DNA of 64,000 nucleotides from a virus. Positions 9,212-18,375 of this stretch are shown one piece after another. Below the pieces are notes generated by a model. The model saw nothing but the letters and a program-made list of their open reading frames with translations. It made no database searches and was not told where the DNA came from. Every line of letters begins with the position of its first letter. Positions within the stretch are counted from its first letter, which is position 1. Where the stretch lies: IMG/VR virus record IMGVR_UViG_3300042486_001336, positions 18,686 through 82,685 of that record. One strand, given 5' to 3'. A program made the position numbers and the translations under genes.

Positions 9212-9495
9212 AAAACGAAGAAGTAGTTACTGGAGACGTTGCAATGCCACCTTCTGACTATCCTAAAAGTGGAGCAACATGGAGACTTTTTAATGTACCA
9301 ACTGACATCTTTAGACGGTTTGAAACCGGGCGAAATAAGTTTGAACGCTGGTGTAAATATCTAGATATGGCAGATGAGGAGCAGCAAGCTTTATACAATT
9401 ATGCTAAGAAAAATAGCAAGCATACAATTGTACTACGTGATTCTGTTAGTGGCGCTCTTCGTAGCATACGCAAACGTGCCATGAATGAATCATGA
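9208..9495 (+). CDS. small conserved T4-group protein
   Basis: 95 aa. FNVPTDIFRRFETGRNKFERWCKYLDM followed by LYNYAKKNSKHTIVLRDSVSGALRSIRKRA resembles a small protein seen beside the previous gene in T4-like genomes. Last gene of the late run, before the nrd promoter. Function unknown. Confidence 0.65.
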   Translation: MKNEEVVTGDVAMPPSDYPKSGATWRLFNVPTDIFRRFETGRNKFERWCKYLDMADEEQQALYNYAKKNSKHTIVLRDSVSGALRSIRKRAMNES

Positions 9496-9511
9496 GACGT
9501 GTAAAAAATTA

Positions 9512-9540
9512 TTTACAACTCGCCTTTTTCTGTTTATAAT
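9512..9540 (+). promoter_or_regulatory. early-type promoter for nrdB
   Basis: TTTACA at 9512-9517, 17-nt spacer, TATAAT at 9535-9540. The ATG of nrdB is 33 nt downstream with no Shine-Dalgarno, so this transcript has a short leader. Confidence 0.75.
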
Positions 9541-9573
9541 AAACATCTGCTACACAGCGTAACATTTTCCAAC

Positions 9574-10566
9574 ATGAACGACAATAATACACACAGCATC
9601 TTCGAAGAACAAATTAGCCGCAAACCAAACCACTATCCATGGACAGAGCAGTTTATTGAGGCCATGCACAATGGATTTTGGACAGACAAAGAGTTTAGTT
9701 TTAAATCTGATGTGCAGCAATTTAAGGTTGATTTAAATGATCAAGAACGCGAGATTATTGTGCGTACACTTTCAGCAGTTGGACAAATTGAAGTTGCAGT
9801 AAAAACTTTTTGGGCCAAACTGGGAGAAAACCTGCCGCATCCTAGTCTTCAAGATCTAGGCTATGTTATGGCAAACATTGAAGTTATTCATAATAGTGCC
9901 TATGAGCGTCTACTTAGTGTGCTTGAACTAGAAGATATTTTTGAAGAGAATCTTAAACTTGAATGGATACAAGGTCGTGTTAAATATCTTCGTAAGTATA
10001 CTCACAAGTTTTATAAAGATTCAAAGAAGCAGTATCTCTATGCTTTGATTCTTTTCACTCTTTTTGTTGAAAATGTTTCGTTATTTTCTCAGTTTTATAT
10101 TATTAACTGGTTCGCTCGTTTTAAAAATGTACTTAAAGACACAGATCAGCAAGTAAAGTATACTCGCAATGAAGAAAACATTCATGCTCTTGTTGGTATA
10201 AAGATTATAAACACAATTCGTGAAGAGCATCCTGAACTATTTGACAATGAGCTTGAGGCACGCATCGCGCATGAAGCTGAAGAGGCATACAAGTCTGAAG
10301 CTAAGATTGTTGACTGGATGATCAATGGCATAAACGAACCTGGGCTATCAGCACCAATTCTTAAAGAGTTTATTAAAAATCGTATCAATGAATCCCTTGC
10401 TCAAATCAGTTTTAAACCAGTATTTGAAGTGGATAGAGAGTTGCTTGAGTCCACTATGTGGTTTGAAGAAGAACTACTTGGCAACAATATGGCGGATTTT
10501 TTTCACACCCGCCCGACTGAATATTCAAAGAAAAATCAAAGCTTTAGTGAAGACGACCTGTTTTGA
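9574..10566 (+). CDS. nrdB: ribonucleotide reductase class I small subunit
   Basis: 330 aa, the usual length for a phage beta subunit, which houses the metal centre and tyrosyl radical for NDP reduction. Visible ligands: E103 and H106 in NIEVIHNSAY with the radical Tyr at Y110; a helix Glu in LFVENVSLF; and RNEENIHAL (ExxH). The first carboxylate aligns with E73 rather than the common Asp. The end (FSEDDLF) is the acidic tail that docks on the large subunit. nrdA follows 21 nt later. Confidence 0.95.
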   Translation: MNDNNTHSIFEEQISRKPNHYPWTEQFIEAMHNGFWTDKEFSFKSDVQQFKVDLNDQEREIIVRTLSAVGQIEVAVKTFWAKLGENLPHPSLQDLGYVMANIEVIHNSAYERLLSVLELEDIFEENLKLEWIQGRVKYLRKYTHKFYKDSKKQYLYALILFTLFVENVSLFSQFYIINWFARFKNVLKDTDQQVKYTRNEENIHALVGIKIINTIREEHPELFDNELEARIAHEAEEAYKSEAKIVDWMINGINEPGLSAPILKEFIKNRINESLAQISFKPVFEVDRELLESTMWFEEELLGNNMADFFHTRPTEYSKKNQSFSEDDLF

Positions 10567-10587
10567 TGTGATATATAGATCTATATT

Positions 10588-12246
10588 ATGAGTGATAAAA
10601 TATATTGGTTAAATAAAGATAGTAGAAAATTTTTAGAGAGAGGATATCTCTTAGAGGGAGAAACTCCAGAACAGAGAATACAGGACATTGGAGATAGAGC
10701 GCAGGCGTTATTAGATGATATGCCTGGTTTTTCAGACAAGTTTGTAGACTATATGTCAAGAGGTTTTTATTCTCTTGCTTCTCCAATCTGGTCAAACTTT
10801 GGCCGTAAACGCGGGTTGCCAATCTCATGCTTTGGTAGTTATATACCTGATGACATGAATGGAATCCTCTCAAAGGTCGGCGAGATTGGTACAATGTCAA
10901 AAGTCGGTGGAGGAACTTCCGCATATTTTGGAGATGTGCGCGGTCGAGGAGCCCCAATATCTTCCGGTGGTGCTGCTACAGGTGTGCATCATCAACTTAC
11001 AGTTTTCGATTCGCTTATCAACTATGTCTCGCAAGGCAACGTTCGTCGTGGTTCTTTTGCAGCCTATTTGCCTATTGATCACCCTGATATTGAAGAGTTT
11101 CTTAAGATTCGTTCTGAAGGCAATGCTATTCAAGACTTGTCCATAGGCGTATGTGTATCAGATGAGTGGATGAAGAGTATGATTGGCGGCGACAAAGACA
11201 AACGTAAAGTTTGGAGTACAGTCATTAAAAAACGATTTGAGTCTGGCTATCCTTATATCTTTTTCTCTGATAATGTAAACAACGGCGCACCCCAGATGTA
11301 TAAAGACAAGGGTCTTAAGATACATGCAAGTAACCTTTGTACAGAAATCTTTTTGTCTACATCAGAAGATGAAAGTTTTGTATGTGACCTCTCTTCACTT
11401 AATCTTGAAAAGTGGGACGAGATTGCAGAGACAGATGCAGTAGAGACGCTTGTGTATTTCTTGGATGCAGTCATGTCTGAGTTTATTCTTAAGACTGGAA
11501 ATCCTGGCAATGAATTTATGAGAGCGCCTCGTAAGTTTGCTATTAATCAGCGTGCACTCGGAGTAGGTGTTCTTGGTTGGCATTCGCTGTTGCAGTCAAA
11601 GATGGTACCGTTTGAATCGATGGAAGCAAAGATGATGAACAATCAAATTTGGAGTACGATTCGTGCCAAGGCAGACTCTGCTACCTCCCAACTTGCAAAA
11701 CTTTTTGGCGAGCCATTTATGTTGAAAGGTTATGGTCGACGCAACTCTACTACGCTTGCAATTGCTCCTACTACAAGTAGTTCGTTTATACTTGGACAAG
11801 TATCTCCAAGTATTGAACCGCTAAACAGCAATTATTTTGTTAAGGATCTTGCTAAAGGCAAGTTTACCTATCGCAATCCATATCTTGAAAAGTTGCTCAA
11901 AGAAAAAGGCAAAAATGATCAAGAAACATGGAAGGATGTTCTTACTCATGGTGGTTCTGTACAACATCTAGAATTTCTTTCTGCAGAAGAAAAAGATGTA
12001 TTTAAAACCTTTGGTGAAATTAGTCAAAAAGAAATTGTCATTCAGGCAGCACAACGTCAAAAGTATATTGACCAAGGTCAATCACTTAACTTGATGATTG
12101 CACCTACTGCAAAGCCAAAAGAAGTCAACGAGCTTCTTATCTTTGCTTGGGAACAAGGAGTCAAGTCGTTGTATTATCAACGTAGCGCAAATCCAGCACA
12201 GGAACTTGCACGTTCAATCTTAACTTGCAGCACATGTGAAGGGTAA
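10588..12246 (+). CDS. nrdA: ribonucleotide reductase class I large subunit
   Basis: 552 aa, shorter than E. coli NrdA and lacking the N-terminal ATP-cone, so allosteric activity control is probably absent. Catalytic features: LPISCFG (first active-site Cys), NLCTEIF (thiyl-radical Cys), SFVCDLSSLNL (second redox Cys), LYYQRS (the Tyr-Tyr radical pathway) and a C-terminal CSTCEG redox tail. It makes dNTPs for phage replication with NrdB upstream. A 6-nt AT-rich interval precedes the ATG with no Shine-Dalgarno. Confidence 0.95.
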   Translation: MSDKIYWLNKDSRKFLERGYLLEGETPEQRIQDIGDRAQALLDDMPGFSDKFVDYMSRGFYSLASPIWSNFGRKRGLPISCFGSYIPDDMNGILSKVGEIGTMSKVGGGTSAYFGDVRGRGAPISSGGAATGVHHQLTVFDSLINYVSQGNVRRGSFAAYLPIDHPDIEEFLKIRSEGNAIQDLSIGVCVSDEWMKSMIGGDKDKRKVWSTVIKKRFESGYPYIFFSDNVNNGAPQMYKDKGLKIHASNLCTEIFLSTSEDESFVCDLSSLNLEKWDEIAETDAVETLVYFLDAVMSEFILKTGNPGNEFMRAPRKFAINQRALGVGVLGWHSLLQSKMVPFESMEAKMMNNQIWSTIRAKADSATSQLAKLFGEPFMLKGYGRRNSTTLAIAPTTSSSFILGQVSPSIEPLNSNYFVKDLAKGKFTYRNPYLEKLLKEKGKNDQETWKDVLTHGGSVQHLEFLSAEEKDVFKTFGEISQKEIVIQAAQRQKYIDQGQSLNLMIAPTAKPKEVNELLIFAWEQGVKSLYYQRSANPAQELARSILTCSTCEG

Positions 12247-12430
12247 AGACTGTATAAAACTGTCTCCATTTTGGTATGCACTTGGTATGTTTGCAGTAGC
12301 TCCGTTTGTTGCAATAGTATTTATCGTCACTGCTCTTTTATTAATGCTGGTTTGGCCATTGGTTCCATTTGTCGCATATTTTGAAAGAAAGAACGACCCC
12401 GTTGTTGATGATATAAATAACAGAAAATAA
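12236..12430 (+). CDS. small membrane protein (GTG start)
   Basis: 64 aa from a GTG that overlaps the nrdA stop by 11 nt. Residues about 12-50 are two hydrophobic stretches (WYALGMFAVAPFVAIVFIV and LLLMLVWPLVPFVAYF), followed by a charged tail. Probably an inner-membrane protein coupled to nrdA. Function unknown; the start codon choice is uncertain. Confidence 0.5.
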   Translation: MKGKDCIKLSPFWYALGMFAVAPFVAIVFIVTALLLMLVWPLVPFVAYFERKNDPVVDDINNRK

Positions 12431-12449
12431 TTTAAATATATTAAATATA

Positions 12450-12650
12450 ATGATAGAAAACAACAGATGTCCAAAATGCAAATACGTCTACGAAGTCTCT
12501 TGGGATGATGAGGACGATAAATACTATTGCGATGACGAAGAAGATTTTGAAGATCTAGAACGCGAAGAACTCTACCCAGAATATTGCCCTTTTTGTGGAA
12601 CCTATCGTATCTATGGAACAGAAGACGATTCTCGTGATGACGAAATTTAA
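12450..12650 (+). CDS. small acidic zinc-ribbon-like protein
   Basis: 66 aa with CPKC near the N-terminus and CPFC near the C-terminus, separated by a very acidic stretch (WDDEDDKYYCDDEEDFEDLE). The paired CxxC motifs suggest a zinc ribbon. Function unknown. Confidence 0.65.
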   Translation: MIENNRCPKCKYVYEVSWDDEDDKYYCDDEEDFEDLEREELYPEYCPFCGTYRIYGTEDDSRDDEI

Positions 12651-12660
12651 TATATAATTT

Positions 12661-13092
12661 ATGACATGGCTATATAATGAACTTCCTTTTACTCGCGAAC
12701 TTGCTCAAGAGAAGATTGATGAAGGTTATATTGGGTTTGTCTATGAAATAACTGATAGTCTAAATGGTAAAAAATATATTGGCAAAAAGTTGCTATCTAG
12801 TGTAAAAAAACTTGCTCCACTAAAAGGCAAAACGCGCAAAAGAAAAAAGTGTGTACAGTCTGATTGGGAAAAATACTATGGCAGCAGTGAAACTGTAAAG
12901 GCTTTGGTCGAATCACGACAATCAGATTTTATTCGTCGAATCATATATCTCTGCAAATCTAAAGGTGAATTGTCTTATATGGAAGCAAAGGAACAGTTTG
13001 ACAAAGAGGTGTTGCTTACAGATGATTTTTACAACGAATTTATTGGAGTAAAAATAAATTCATCTCATGTGAAAAGTTTATGGAAAAAGTAG
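12661..13092 (+). CDS. putative endonuclease, GIY-YIG-like (T4-group)
   Basis: 143 aa. GFVYEITDSLNGKKYIGKK carries the two strands of a GIY-YIG nuclease core. DWEKYYGSSETVKALVE and IRRIIYLCKSKGELSYMEAKEQF follow, as in proteins annotated as putative endonucleases in T4-like phages. It differs from the tRNA-region endonucleases, so a resident DNA-metabolism role is more likely than homing. Activity is inferred. Confidence 0.7.
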   Translation: MTWLYNELPFTRELAQEKIDEGYIGFVYEITDSLNGKKYIGKKLLSSVKKLAPLKGKTRKRKKCVQSDWEKYYGSSETVKALVESRQSDFIRRIIYLCKSKGELSYMEAKEQFDKEVLLTDDFYNEFIGVKINSSHVKSLWKK

Positions 13093-13121
13093 TGTACATT
13101 TGAGTCACACTAGTGTATAAT
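13093..13121 (+). promoter_or_regulatory. early-type promoter, near-leaderless
   Basis: TGTACA at 13093-13098, 17-nt spacer, TATAAT at 13116-13121. The rnh ATG lies 6 nt after the -10 box, which is where transcription should begin, so the mRNA would be leaderless. Confidence 0.75.
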
Positions 13122-13127
13122 TATATC

Positions 13128-13997
13128 ATGTTACTAATCGACTATTCTGGAATTGCAATTTCTGCTATATTTTCTCAATCACGTCCTGGGAAAATTACAG
13201 AGGACTTTATGCGACATATTATCTTAAATTCGCTGAGAATGTATAATCTCAAGTATAGAGAAAAGTATGGACGTATGATTATCGCATGTGATGGCGGCAG
13301 TTGGCGTAAAGAGTATTATCCGCAATACAAAGCTGGACGCAAGAAGAGTCGTGAGGCGTCTGATCTTGACTGGAAAGAAATTTTTGGTATTATAAACAAG
13401 ATACGTGATGAAATAGTTGAGCATATGCCATATCCAGTAGTAGTTGTACAGGGCGCAGAAGCAGACGATGTTATTGGCACACTCGTTGAATCTACTCAAG
13501 AGTTTGGCCAGCACGAACCCGTAATGATTATCAGCGCAGACAAAGATTTTATTCAACTTCAAAAGTATGATAATGTCTCTCAGTACAGCCCTATGACTAA
13601 GAAGATGTTGAGTGACAAAAACCCGGCTAATTATCTCTATGAGCATATCTTTCGCGGTGACAGCGGTGATGGCATTCCAAATGTGCTATCATCTGATACT
13701 GTATTTGTTGATGGCGGGCGCCAAACACCACTCAGTTCAACTAAAATGACAGCATGGATCGCTGCTGCGCATGAAGGTAAACTACAAAGTGTTCTTCCAG
13801 AAACAGTCTATCGCAACTATATTCGTAATAGCACAATAATTGATCTTAGCAAAACACCAGAAAATGTAAAAGCTTCAATCCTATCTGCATATTCCGAGTG
13901 TGCTTCGGTCGGAAACTCTAAGATACTTAACTATCTTATCTCTAAGCGTTGCAACATGTTAGTATCATGTGCTGAAGAATTTTTTACACATAAATAA
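13128..13997 (+). CDS. rnh: T4 RNase H-type 5'-3' exonuclease / flap endonuclease
   Basis: 289 aa from the ATG at 13128, chosen because it follows the -10 box directly; the in-frame ATG at 13113 overlaps the promoter. Conserved FEN motifs: MLLIDYSG (first Asp), IIACDGG...WRKEYYPQYKAGRK, GAEADDVIGTL and IISADKDFIQLQ, then FRGDSGDGIPN. It removes RNA primers and flaps from Okazaki fragments. It is placed with nrd and nuclease genes as in T4 relatives. Confidence 0.9.
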   Translation: MLLIDYSGIAISAIFSQSRPGKITEDFMRHIILNSLRMYNLKYREKYGRMIIACDGGSWRKEYYPQYKAGRKKSREASDLDWKEIFGIINKIRDEIVEHMPYPVVVVQGAEADDVIGTLVESTQEFGQHEPVMIISADKDFIQLQKYDNVSQYSPMTKKMLSDKNPANYLYEHIFRGDSGDGIPNVLSSDTVFVDGGRQTPLSSTKMTAWIAAAHEGKLQSVLPETVYRNYIRNSTIIDLSKTPENVKASILSAYSECASVGNSKILNYLISKRCNMLVSCAEEFFTHK

Positions 13998-14008
13998 AAC
14001 TATATATT

Positions 14009-14461
14009 ATGAGACCACAAACTGCATCAAACAACAGAACAAAACATCCGTTTGAAATTTTTGAAAGCGTACAGGCGACAGACAAAGTCGCTGATCGTGT
14101 GCGCATACTTCAAGAAAATGAATCTTATGAATTAAAGACTATACTTCAGGCAGCATTTCGTCCTGATATAAAATTTGATTTACCGGTAGGTGCTCCTCCA
14201 TATACGCCTAGTCCAAACCCAGCAGGAGTAAATTTTTCTCCGCTAAGAAAACAGATTGATGTGTTGCCTCGCCTTTTAGTTGGTAATACTACATATGACA
14301 AGATTAAAAAAGAGATGGCCTTTATCAAACTGTTAGAAAATGTTCATGCATCTGATGCAGAAATTTTAATTGCAATGAAAGATAAAAAACTACATAAAAA
14401 ATATAGTCTACTTACATCTTCACTCATTAAAAAGGCCTTTCCAAATCTTGGCATAGAATAA
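14009..14461 (+). CDS. conserved T4-group protein (DUF6433-like)
   Basis: 150 aa. PFEIFESVQATDKVADRVRILQENESYELKTILQAAF and the PPYTP motif match a small protein family I recall from T4-like phages as DUF6433. Function unknown. It sits 11 nt after rnh and 1 nt before the next gene. Confidence 0.7.
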   Translation: MRPQTASNNRTKHPFEIFESVQATDKVADRVRILQENESYELKTILQAAFRPDIKFDLPVGAPPYTPSPNPAGVNFSPLRKQIDVLPRLLVGNTTYDKIKKEMAFIKLLENVHASDAEILIAMKDKKLHKKYSLLTSSLIKKAFPNLGIE

Positions 14462-14462
14462 T

Positions 14463-14720
14463 ATGACATACACATATAATTGCACATCTTGCAACTATTA
14501 TTGGGACGCAAGTTTGCCTATGGATTCGCGTGACCTGCCGCTAAGCGAACCATGCCCACACTGCACTTTGGCTGGAAACGTAAAACGCGCCATCTCAGCT
14601 CCTGGTATATCATATGAAGGAGGCAAGACAATACTTCAACGTGCTGGTAGTGGATGGAATGACGTACTAAACAAAGTAAAAAAAGCAAGTGGAAGACAAG
14701 CAAAAATAGAAACCCGTTGA
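14463..14720 (+). CDS. small zinc-ribbon protein
   Basis: 85 aa. YNCTSCNYYWD and EPCPHC form a CxxC...CxxC zinc ribbon at residues about 5-35, followed by ISAPGISYEGGKT and a basic helix. FmdB-like ribbons of this kind occur in the same position in T4-like genomes. Possibly a nucleic-acid-binding regulator; role unknown. Confidence 0.65.
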   Translation: MTYTYNCTSCNYYWDASLPMDSRDLPLSEPCPHCTLAGNVKRAISAPGISYEGGKTILQRAGSGWNDVLNKVKKASGRQAKIETR

Positions 14721-14723
14721 GAT

Positions 14724-14891
14724 ATGGGACGCAGCAGAAAAAATAGAGACAAGAAAAAGGGACATGGCTATTACGATGATGGTCATGATGATTATTCTCG
14801 CAATAAAAAATTTAAGAAAAATCGCTTTGATGACAATCGAAGAGATAAAGAAATACAACAAAAACTATTTGTTGATTGGGATAAACTCTAA
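14724..14891 (+). CDS. very small charged protein
   Basis: 55 aa, highly charged (MGRSRKNRDKKKGHGYYDDGHDDY...). The TAA overlaps the next ATG by one base (TAATG), and it starts 3 nt after the previous stop, so it fits tightly into the operon. No family recognised. Confidence 0.6.
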   Translation: MGRSRKNRDKKKGHGYYDDGHDDYSRNKKFKKNRFDDNRRDKEIQQKLFVDWDKL

Positions 14892-15586
14892 TGAATCGAA
14901 AAAAGTTTACGCACTCACCTATAGATCTTGGCTATAGTGATCTAGAAGCAAACACTACCACTTCTGGTCGCTTTTATACGACGCCTAATGGTAAAGCCTA
15001 TCCTAGTATTACTACTGTATTAGGCATTCGTAACAAAGGTGCACTTCAAGAATGGAGAGCACGAGTTGGCGAAGTTGAAGCAGCACGTGTAGCCCGGCAT
15101 GCAAGCACGCGAGGCACAGCTTTACATGCAGCGGTTGAACGATATATTGATAACATTGATTCATATTTTGCTGAAGGAGAGATGCCTCATGTAAAAGATA
15201 TGTTTAACTCTATCAAGCCTGTCTTGGATGACCGAATCGATAACGTATGTCTTCAAGAGGCTCCACTCTACTCAGATCATCTTGGACTCGCTGGTCGAGT
15301 TGACCTCATCGCAGAATTTGATGGTCGGCTGAGCATAATCGATTTTAAGACAAGTTCTCGAGCTAAAACTGAAGATGAGATTGACAGTTATTTTATACAG
15401 ATGGCAGCATATGCTATTATGTGTGAAGAGCGTACAGGCACACCAGTAAGTCAAGGAGTAATCGTTATGGCTGTAGAAAACAGTTCACAACCGCTGGTTT
15501 TTGTGCAAAAACGAGATTGTTGGACGGATGAACTTTTTAAGACTATAAATGAATATAATACCAAAAAACTATTTGGACATGCATAA
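14891..15586 (+). CDS. PD-(D/E)xK exonuclease, RecB-like
   Basis: 231 aa. RGTALHAAVERYI, then GLAGRVDLIAEFDGRLSIIDFKTSS (the D...DFK active site) and YFIQMAAYAIM (QxxxY motif) are the RecB/Cas4-like nuclease signature. It probably degrades or processes DNA during replication or recombination. Overlaps the previous stop by one base and the following protease gene by up to 38 nt. Confidence 0.85.
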   Translation: MNRKKFTHSPIDLGYSDLEANTTTSGRFYTTPNGKAYPSITTVLGIRNKGALQEWRARVGEVEAARVARHASTRGTALHAAVERYIDNIDSYFAEGEMPHVKDMFNSIKPVLDDRIDNVCLQEAPLYSDHLGLAGRVDLIAEFDGRLSIIDFKTSSRAKTEDEIDSYFIQMAAYAIMCEERTGTPVSQGVIVMAVENSSQPLVFVQKRDCWTDELFKTINEYNTKKLFGHA

Positions 15587-16190
15587 ACACAACATACAAA
15601 ATAAGGGCTTACTGGATCTACTAAAAGGCGGCGCAAATGATTGCTTTACGAGCGACTATGGTGCAGTCAAAGAGTATTATCTTTCTGAAGAGATTGGTGA
15701 TGCAAGTGACTATATACAATGGTTTCATGATATACGCAATAGTCGTCCATCCGATGTAGTAAAGATTCATATCAATTGCCCAGGAGGTAACCTGTTTACT
15801 ACCATTCAATTTATGCAGGCACTCTCTGAAACTGAAGCCCATATTATGGTAAGTGTTGAAGGGGCATGCATGAGTGCTGCAACTCTGATCTTTTTGATGG
15901 CCGATGAGTATATGATTACAGATCATAGCATGTTCCTATTTCATAACTATAGTGCTGGCACTGCTGGCAAAGGCGGTGAGATGTATCATGGCATGGTTCA
16001 TGAACGCAACTGGAGTGCAAATCTTTTCAAAGATATGTATTCAGACTTTCTTACCGAAGGCGAGATTAAAGAGATGCTTGAAGACAAAGACATCTGGATG
16101 GACGCACATCAGGTACTTGATCGTTTGGAAAAGCGCGGCAAAAAGATACAGAGTCGCATACGCGCTGAAGAGAAGAAGAAAAAAGTATAA
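15549..16190 (+). CDS. ClpP-like serine protease
   Basis: 213 aa from 15549, or 203 aa from the ATG at 15579, which overlaps the nuclease gene less. IHINCPGGN is the ClpP-fold glycine motif; EGACMSAATLIFLMAD carries the nucleophile Ser; MFLFHNYSAG carries the His. An Asp such as DKDIWMD may complete the triad. The C-terminus is a basic tail (RAEEKKKKV). Phage ClpP-like proteins are often head-maturation proteases; its place beside DNA-metabolism genes leaves host or phage substrates open. Confidence 0.85.
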   Translation: MNIIPKNYLDMHKHNIQNKGLLDLLKGGANDCFTSDYGAVKEYYLSEEIGDASDYIQWFHDIRNSRPSDVVKIHINCPGGNLFTTIQFMQALSETEAHIMVSVEGACMSAATLIFLMADEYMITDHSMFLFHNYSAGTAGKGGEMYHGMVHERNWSANLFKDMYSDFLTEGEIKEMLEDKDIWMDAHQVLDRLEKRGKKIQSRIRAEEKKKKV

Positions 16191-16193
16191 ATA
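16186..16193 (+). promoter_or_regulatory. late promoter TATAAATA for the fibre gene
   Basis: Exact TATAAATA overlapping the end of the protease gene, 6 nt before the fibre ATG, implying a leaderless late mRNA. Confidence 0.75.
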
Positions 16194-16199
16194 GACTAT

Positions 16200-18362
16200 A
16201 TGGCAAAGACTTCCCAATTAGACCCATTATTGACCGGACTTGCATCAAATTACTTAATTCAAGTAGTAGATACAAGTGATAGGAGTATGTCAGATTCTGG
16301 TACAAATAAAAGAATAACTGCCAAACAATTTATAGATAGTGCAATAACAAACGCATTGTCTGCTAATATTATTACTGCAGATAAAATTGCAGCAGGAGCT
16401 ATTACAGCTGATAAAATAGCAACAGGTGTATTATCAGCAATATCAATAAGTGCTGGTTCTATTACTGCTGATAAAATAGCACCTAATGCTATTATTGCTG
16501 AAAAGATTGCTGCCAATGCCATTACTGCTGGTAAGATTGCTGCCAATGCTATTACTGCTGAAAAGATTGCTGCCAATGCTATTACTGCTGAAAAGATTGA
16601 TGCTGGAGCTATTACTGCTGATAAAATTGCAACAGGTGTATTTTCAGCAATATCAATAAGTGCTGGTTCTATTACTGCTGATAAAATAGCAGCTGATGCC
16701 ATTACTGCCAATGCTATTGCAGCAGGAGCTATTACTGCTGCTAAAATAGCAGCTGATGCCATTACTGCCAATGCTATTGCAGCTAATGCCATTACTGCTG
16801 ATAAAATAGCAGCTAATGCCATTACTGCTGATAAAATAGCAGCTAATGCTATTACTGCTGGTAAGATTGCTGCTGGAGCTATTACTGCCAATGCTATTGC
16901 TGCCAATGCCATTACTGCTGATAAAATAGCAGCTGATGTATTTTCAGCAATATCAATAAGTGCTGGTTCTATTACTGCAGACATGATTGCAGTTAATGCT
17001 ATTATTGCTGAAAAGATTGCTGCTGGAGCTATTACTGCTGGTAAGATTGCTGCTGGAACTATTACTGCTGATAAAATTGCCGCAGAAACTATTACTGCTG
17101 ATAGAATTGCAGCTAATGCTATTATTGCTGATAAAATAGCAGCTAATGCCATTACTGCCAATGCTATTGCAGCTAATGCTATTATTGCTGATAAAATAGC
17201 AGCTAATGCCATTACTGCCAATGCTATTGCAGCTAATGCCATTACTGCCAATGCTATTGCAGCTGATGCCATTACTGCAGGTAAAATTGCTGCCAATGCT
17301 ATTACTGCCAATGCTATTGCAGCTGATGCCATTACTGCAGGTAAGATTGCTGCCAATGCTATTACTGCTGTTACAATTGATGCTGGAGCTATTACGGCGG
17401 GTAAAATTGCTGCTGGTGCTATCGCATCTAATAGTATGCTAGCATCAAATATAATTGCTGCTAGCAATTTGGTAACAGATTTTGTGTTGACTAAAAATAT
17501 ACAAAGTGATAATTTTAATGGGCAAATACTTACAAACCCAGATACTGGAGTACGTACTATAAACGTTGGCACAGCTGGTTATTATTTAGATTCAGTGTCT
17601 GGTACTGTTGTAGTTAGTAAATTAGTTGCACGTGACGGTATAATTGCTGGTAACTATATCAAATATAATAGTAGTGGTGCATTTGCAGTTGACTCACAGG
17701 GCAATTTGGGTGTTAAAGTAGATGATGATACTTTAGGAATATCAAACGGTTCTTTAGTAATTAAACAGGTGCCTTCAACTTCTGTTGTAGTTGCTACGCA
17801 AGATATTAATTATGTGGGTGGATTAAATACTACAACGTATAATCCTATTGGTCGTACAAATGGCGTATTTACGCACCCATATAATATACATCTTGTATGG
17901 GATTCTTTGGCTAACGTTTCAAGCGTTATGAATGTTACAAGTGTAGACATATATAATCTATCAGTTAGATATGATTACTCAAATGTAACAAATTTGGCCA
18001 GTGCTACTAATTTGTTTATTTACATTAACGCGCAATGGTCAGATTCGCCGACAGCACGCGTCAATTCGCCTGTCGCTTTTAGTGCAGTTGCAGCCGGAAT
18101 TACAAATCCTGTATTACCATTAGGACCAGTTACATATACCATTCCAAAATTTTCAATTAGTGGCAGACAAGTAGCTACCAATAGATATTTACTTGTCTGG
18201 CCTGAAATAGTTTTATATGGTAATAACTTTGGTGGTACAATTGGTGTTAGTGTACCAGCCTCAACAACAGCAGCATTTATTATAAAAGCAACTGGTCAAT
18301 TAACTTCTCCAAATAATGCATTTAGTACTTTAGTAAAACCAGCTGGTTTACAAATATCATAA
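16200..18362 (+). CDS. repeat-built tail fibre-like protein
   Basis: 720 aa. An N-terminal ~55-residue segment is followed by about 360 residues of ten-residue repeats with consensus AITADKIAAN, then a ~300-residue non-repetitive beta-rich C-terminus (GYYLDSVSGTVVVSKLVARDG...). ITADKIAAG-type repeats are common in phage tail fibres and form an extended trimeric shaft; the C-terminal part would be the receptor-binding tip. It has its own late promoter. The repeat DNA also opens a long frame on the other strand, which I treat as a shadow. Confidence 0.8.
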   Translation: MAKTSQLDPLLTGLASNYLIQVVDTSDRSMSDSGTNKRITAKQFIDSAITNALSANIITADKIAAGAITADKIATGVLSAISISAGSITADKIAPNAIIAEKIAANAITAGKIAANAITAEKIAANAITAEKIDAGAITADKIATGVFSAISISAGSITADKIAADAITANAIAAGAITAAKIAADAITANAIAANAITADKIAANAITADKIAANAITAGKIAAGAITANAIAANAITADKIAADVFSAISISAGSITADMIAVNAIIAEKIAAGAITAGKIAAGTITADKIAAETITADRIAANAIIADKIAANAITANAIAANAIIADKIAANAITANAIAANAITANAIAADAITAGKIAANAITANAIAADAITAGKIAANAITAVTIDAGAITAGKIAAGAIASNSMLASNIIAASNLVTDFVLTKNIQSDNFNGQILTNPDTGVRTINVGTAGYYLDSVSGTVVVSKLVARDGIIAGNYIKYNSSGAFAVDSQGNLGVKVDDDTLGISNGSLVIKQVPSTSVVVATQDINYVGGLNTTTYNPIGRTNGVFTHPYNIHLVWDSLANVSSVMNVTSVDIYNLSVRYDYSNVTNLASATNLFIYINAQWSDSPTARVNSPVAFSAVAAGITNPVLPLGPVTYTIPKFSISGRQVATNRYLLVWPEIVLYGNNFGGTIGVSVPASTTAAFIIKATGQLTSPNNAFSTLVKPAGLQIS
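16369..17440 (+). repeat. 30-bp tandem repeat array inside the fibre gene
   Basis: About 35 imperfect copies of a 30-bp unit encoding AITADKIAAN-like decapeptides. Blocks of copies are nearly identical at DNA level while others have drifted (GCT/GCC/GCA swaps, AEKIA, GKIAA, NAIAA variants). This implies repeated expansion and contraction by slippage or recombination. Confidence 0.9.
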
Positions 18363-18375
18363 TAAATAATTAGTC

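Noticed and set aside
16369-17440. CRISPR-like array
   Set aside because: Regular 30-bp units have no separate spacers and encode continuous protein repeats.
16259-17572. 437-codon open frame antisense to the fibre repeats
   Set aside because: It mirrors the 30-bp repeat, has low-complexity Ala/Ile/Leu composition, and no promoter; the plus-strand reading fits known fibre repeats and has a late promoter.
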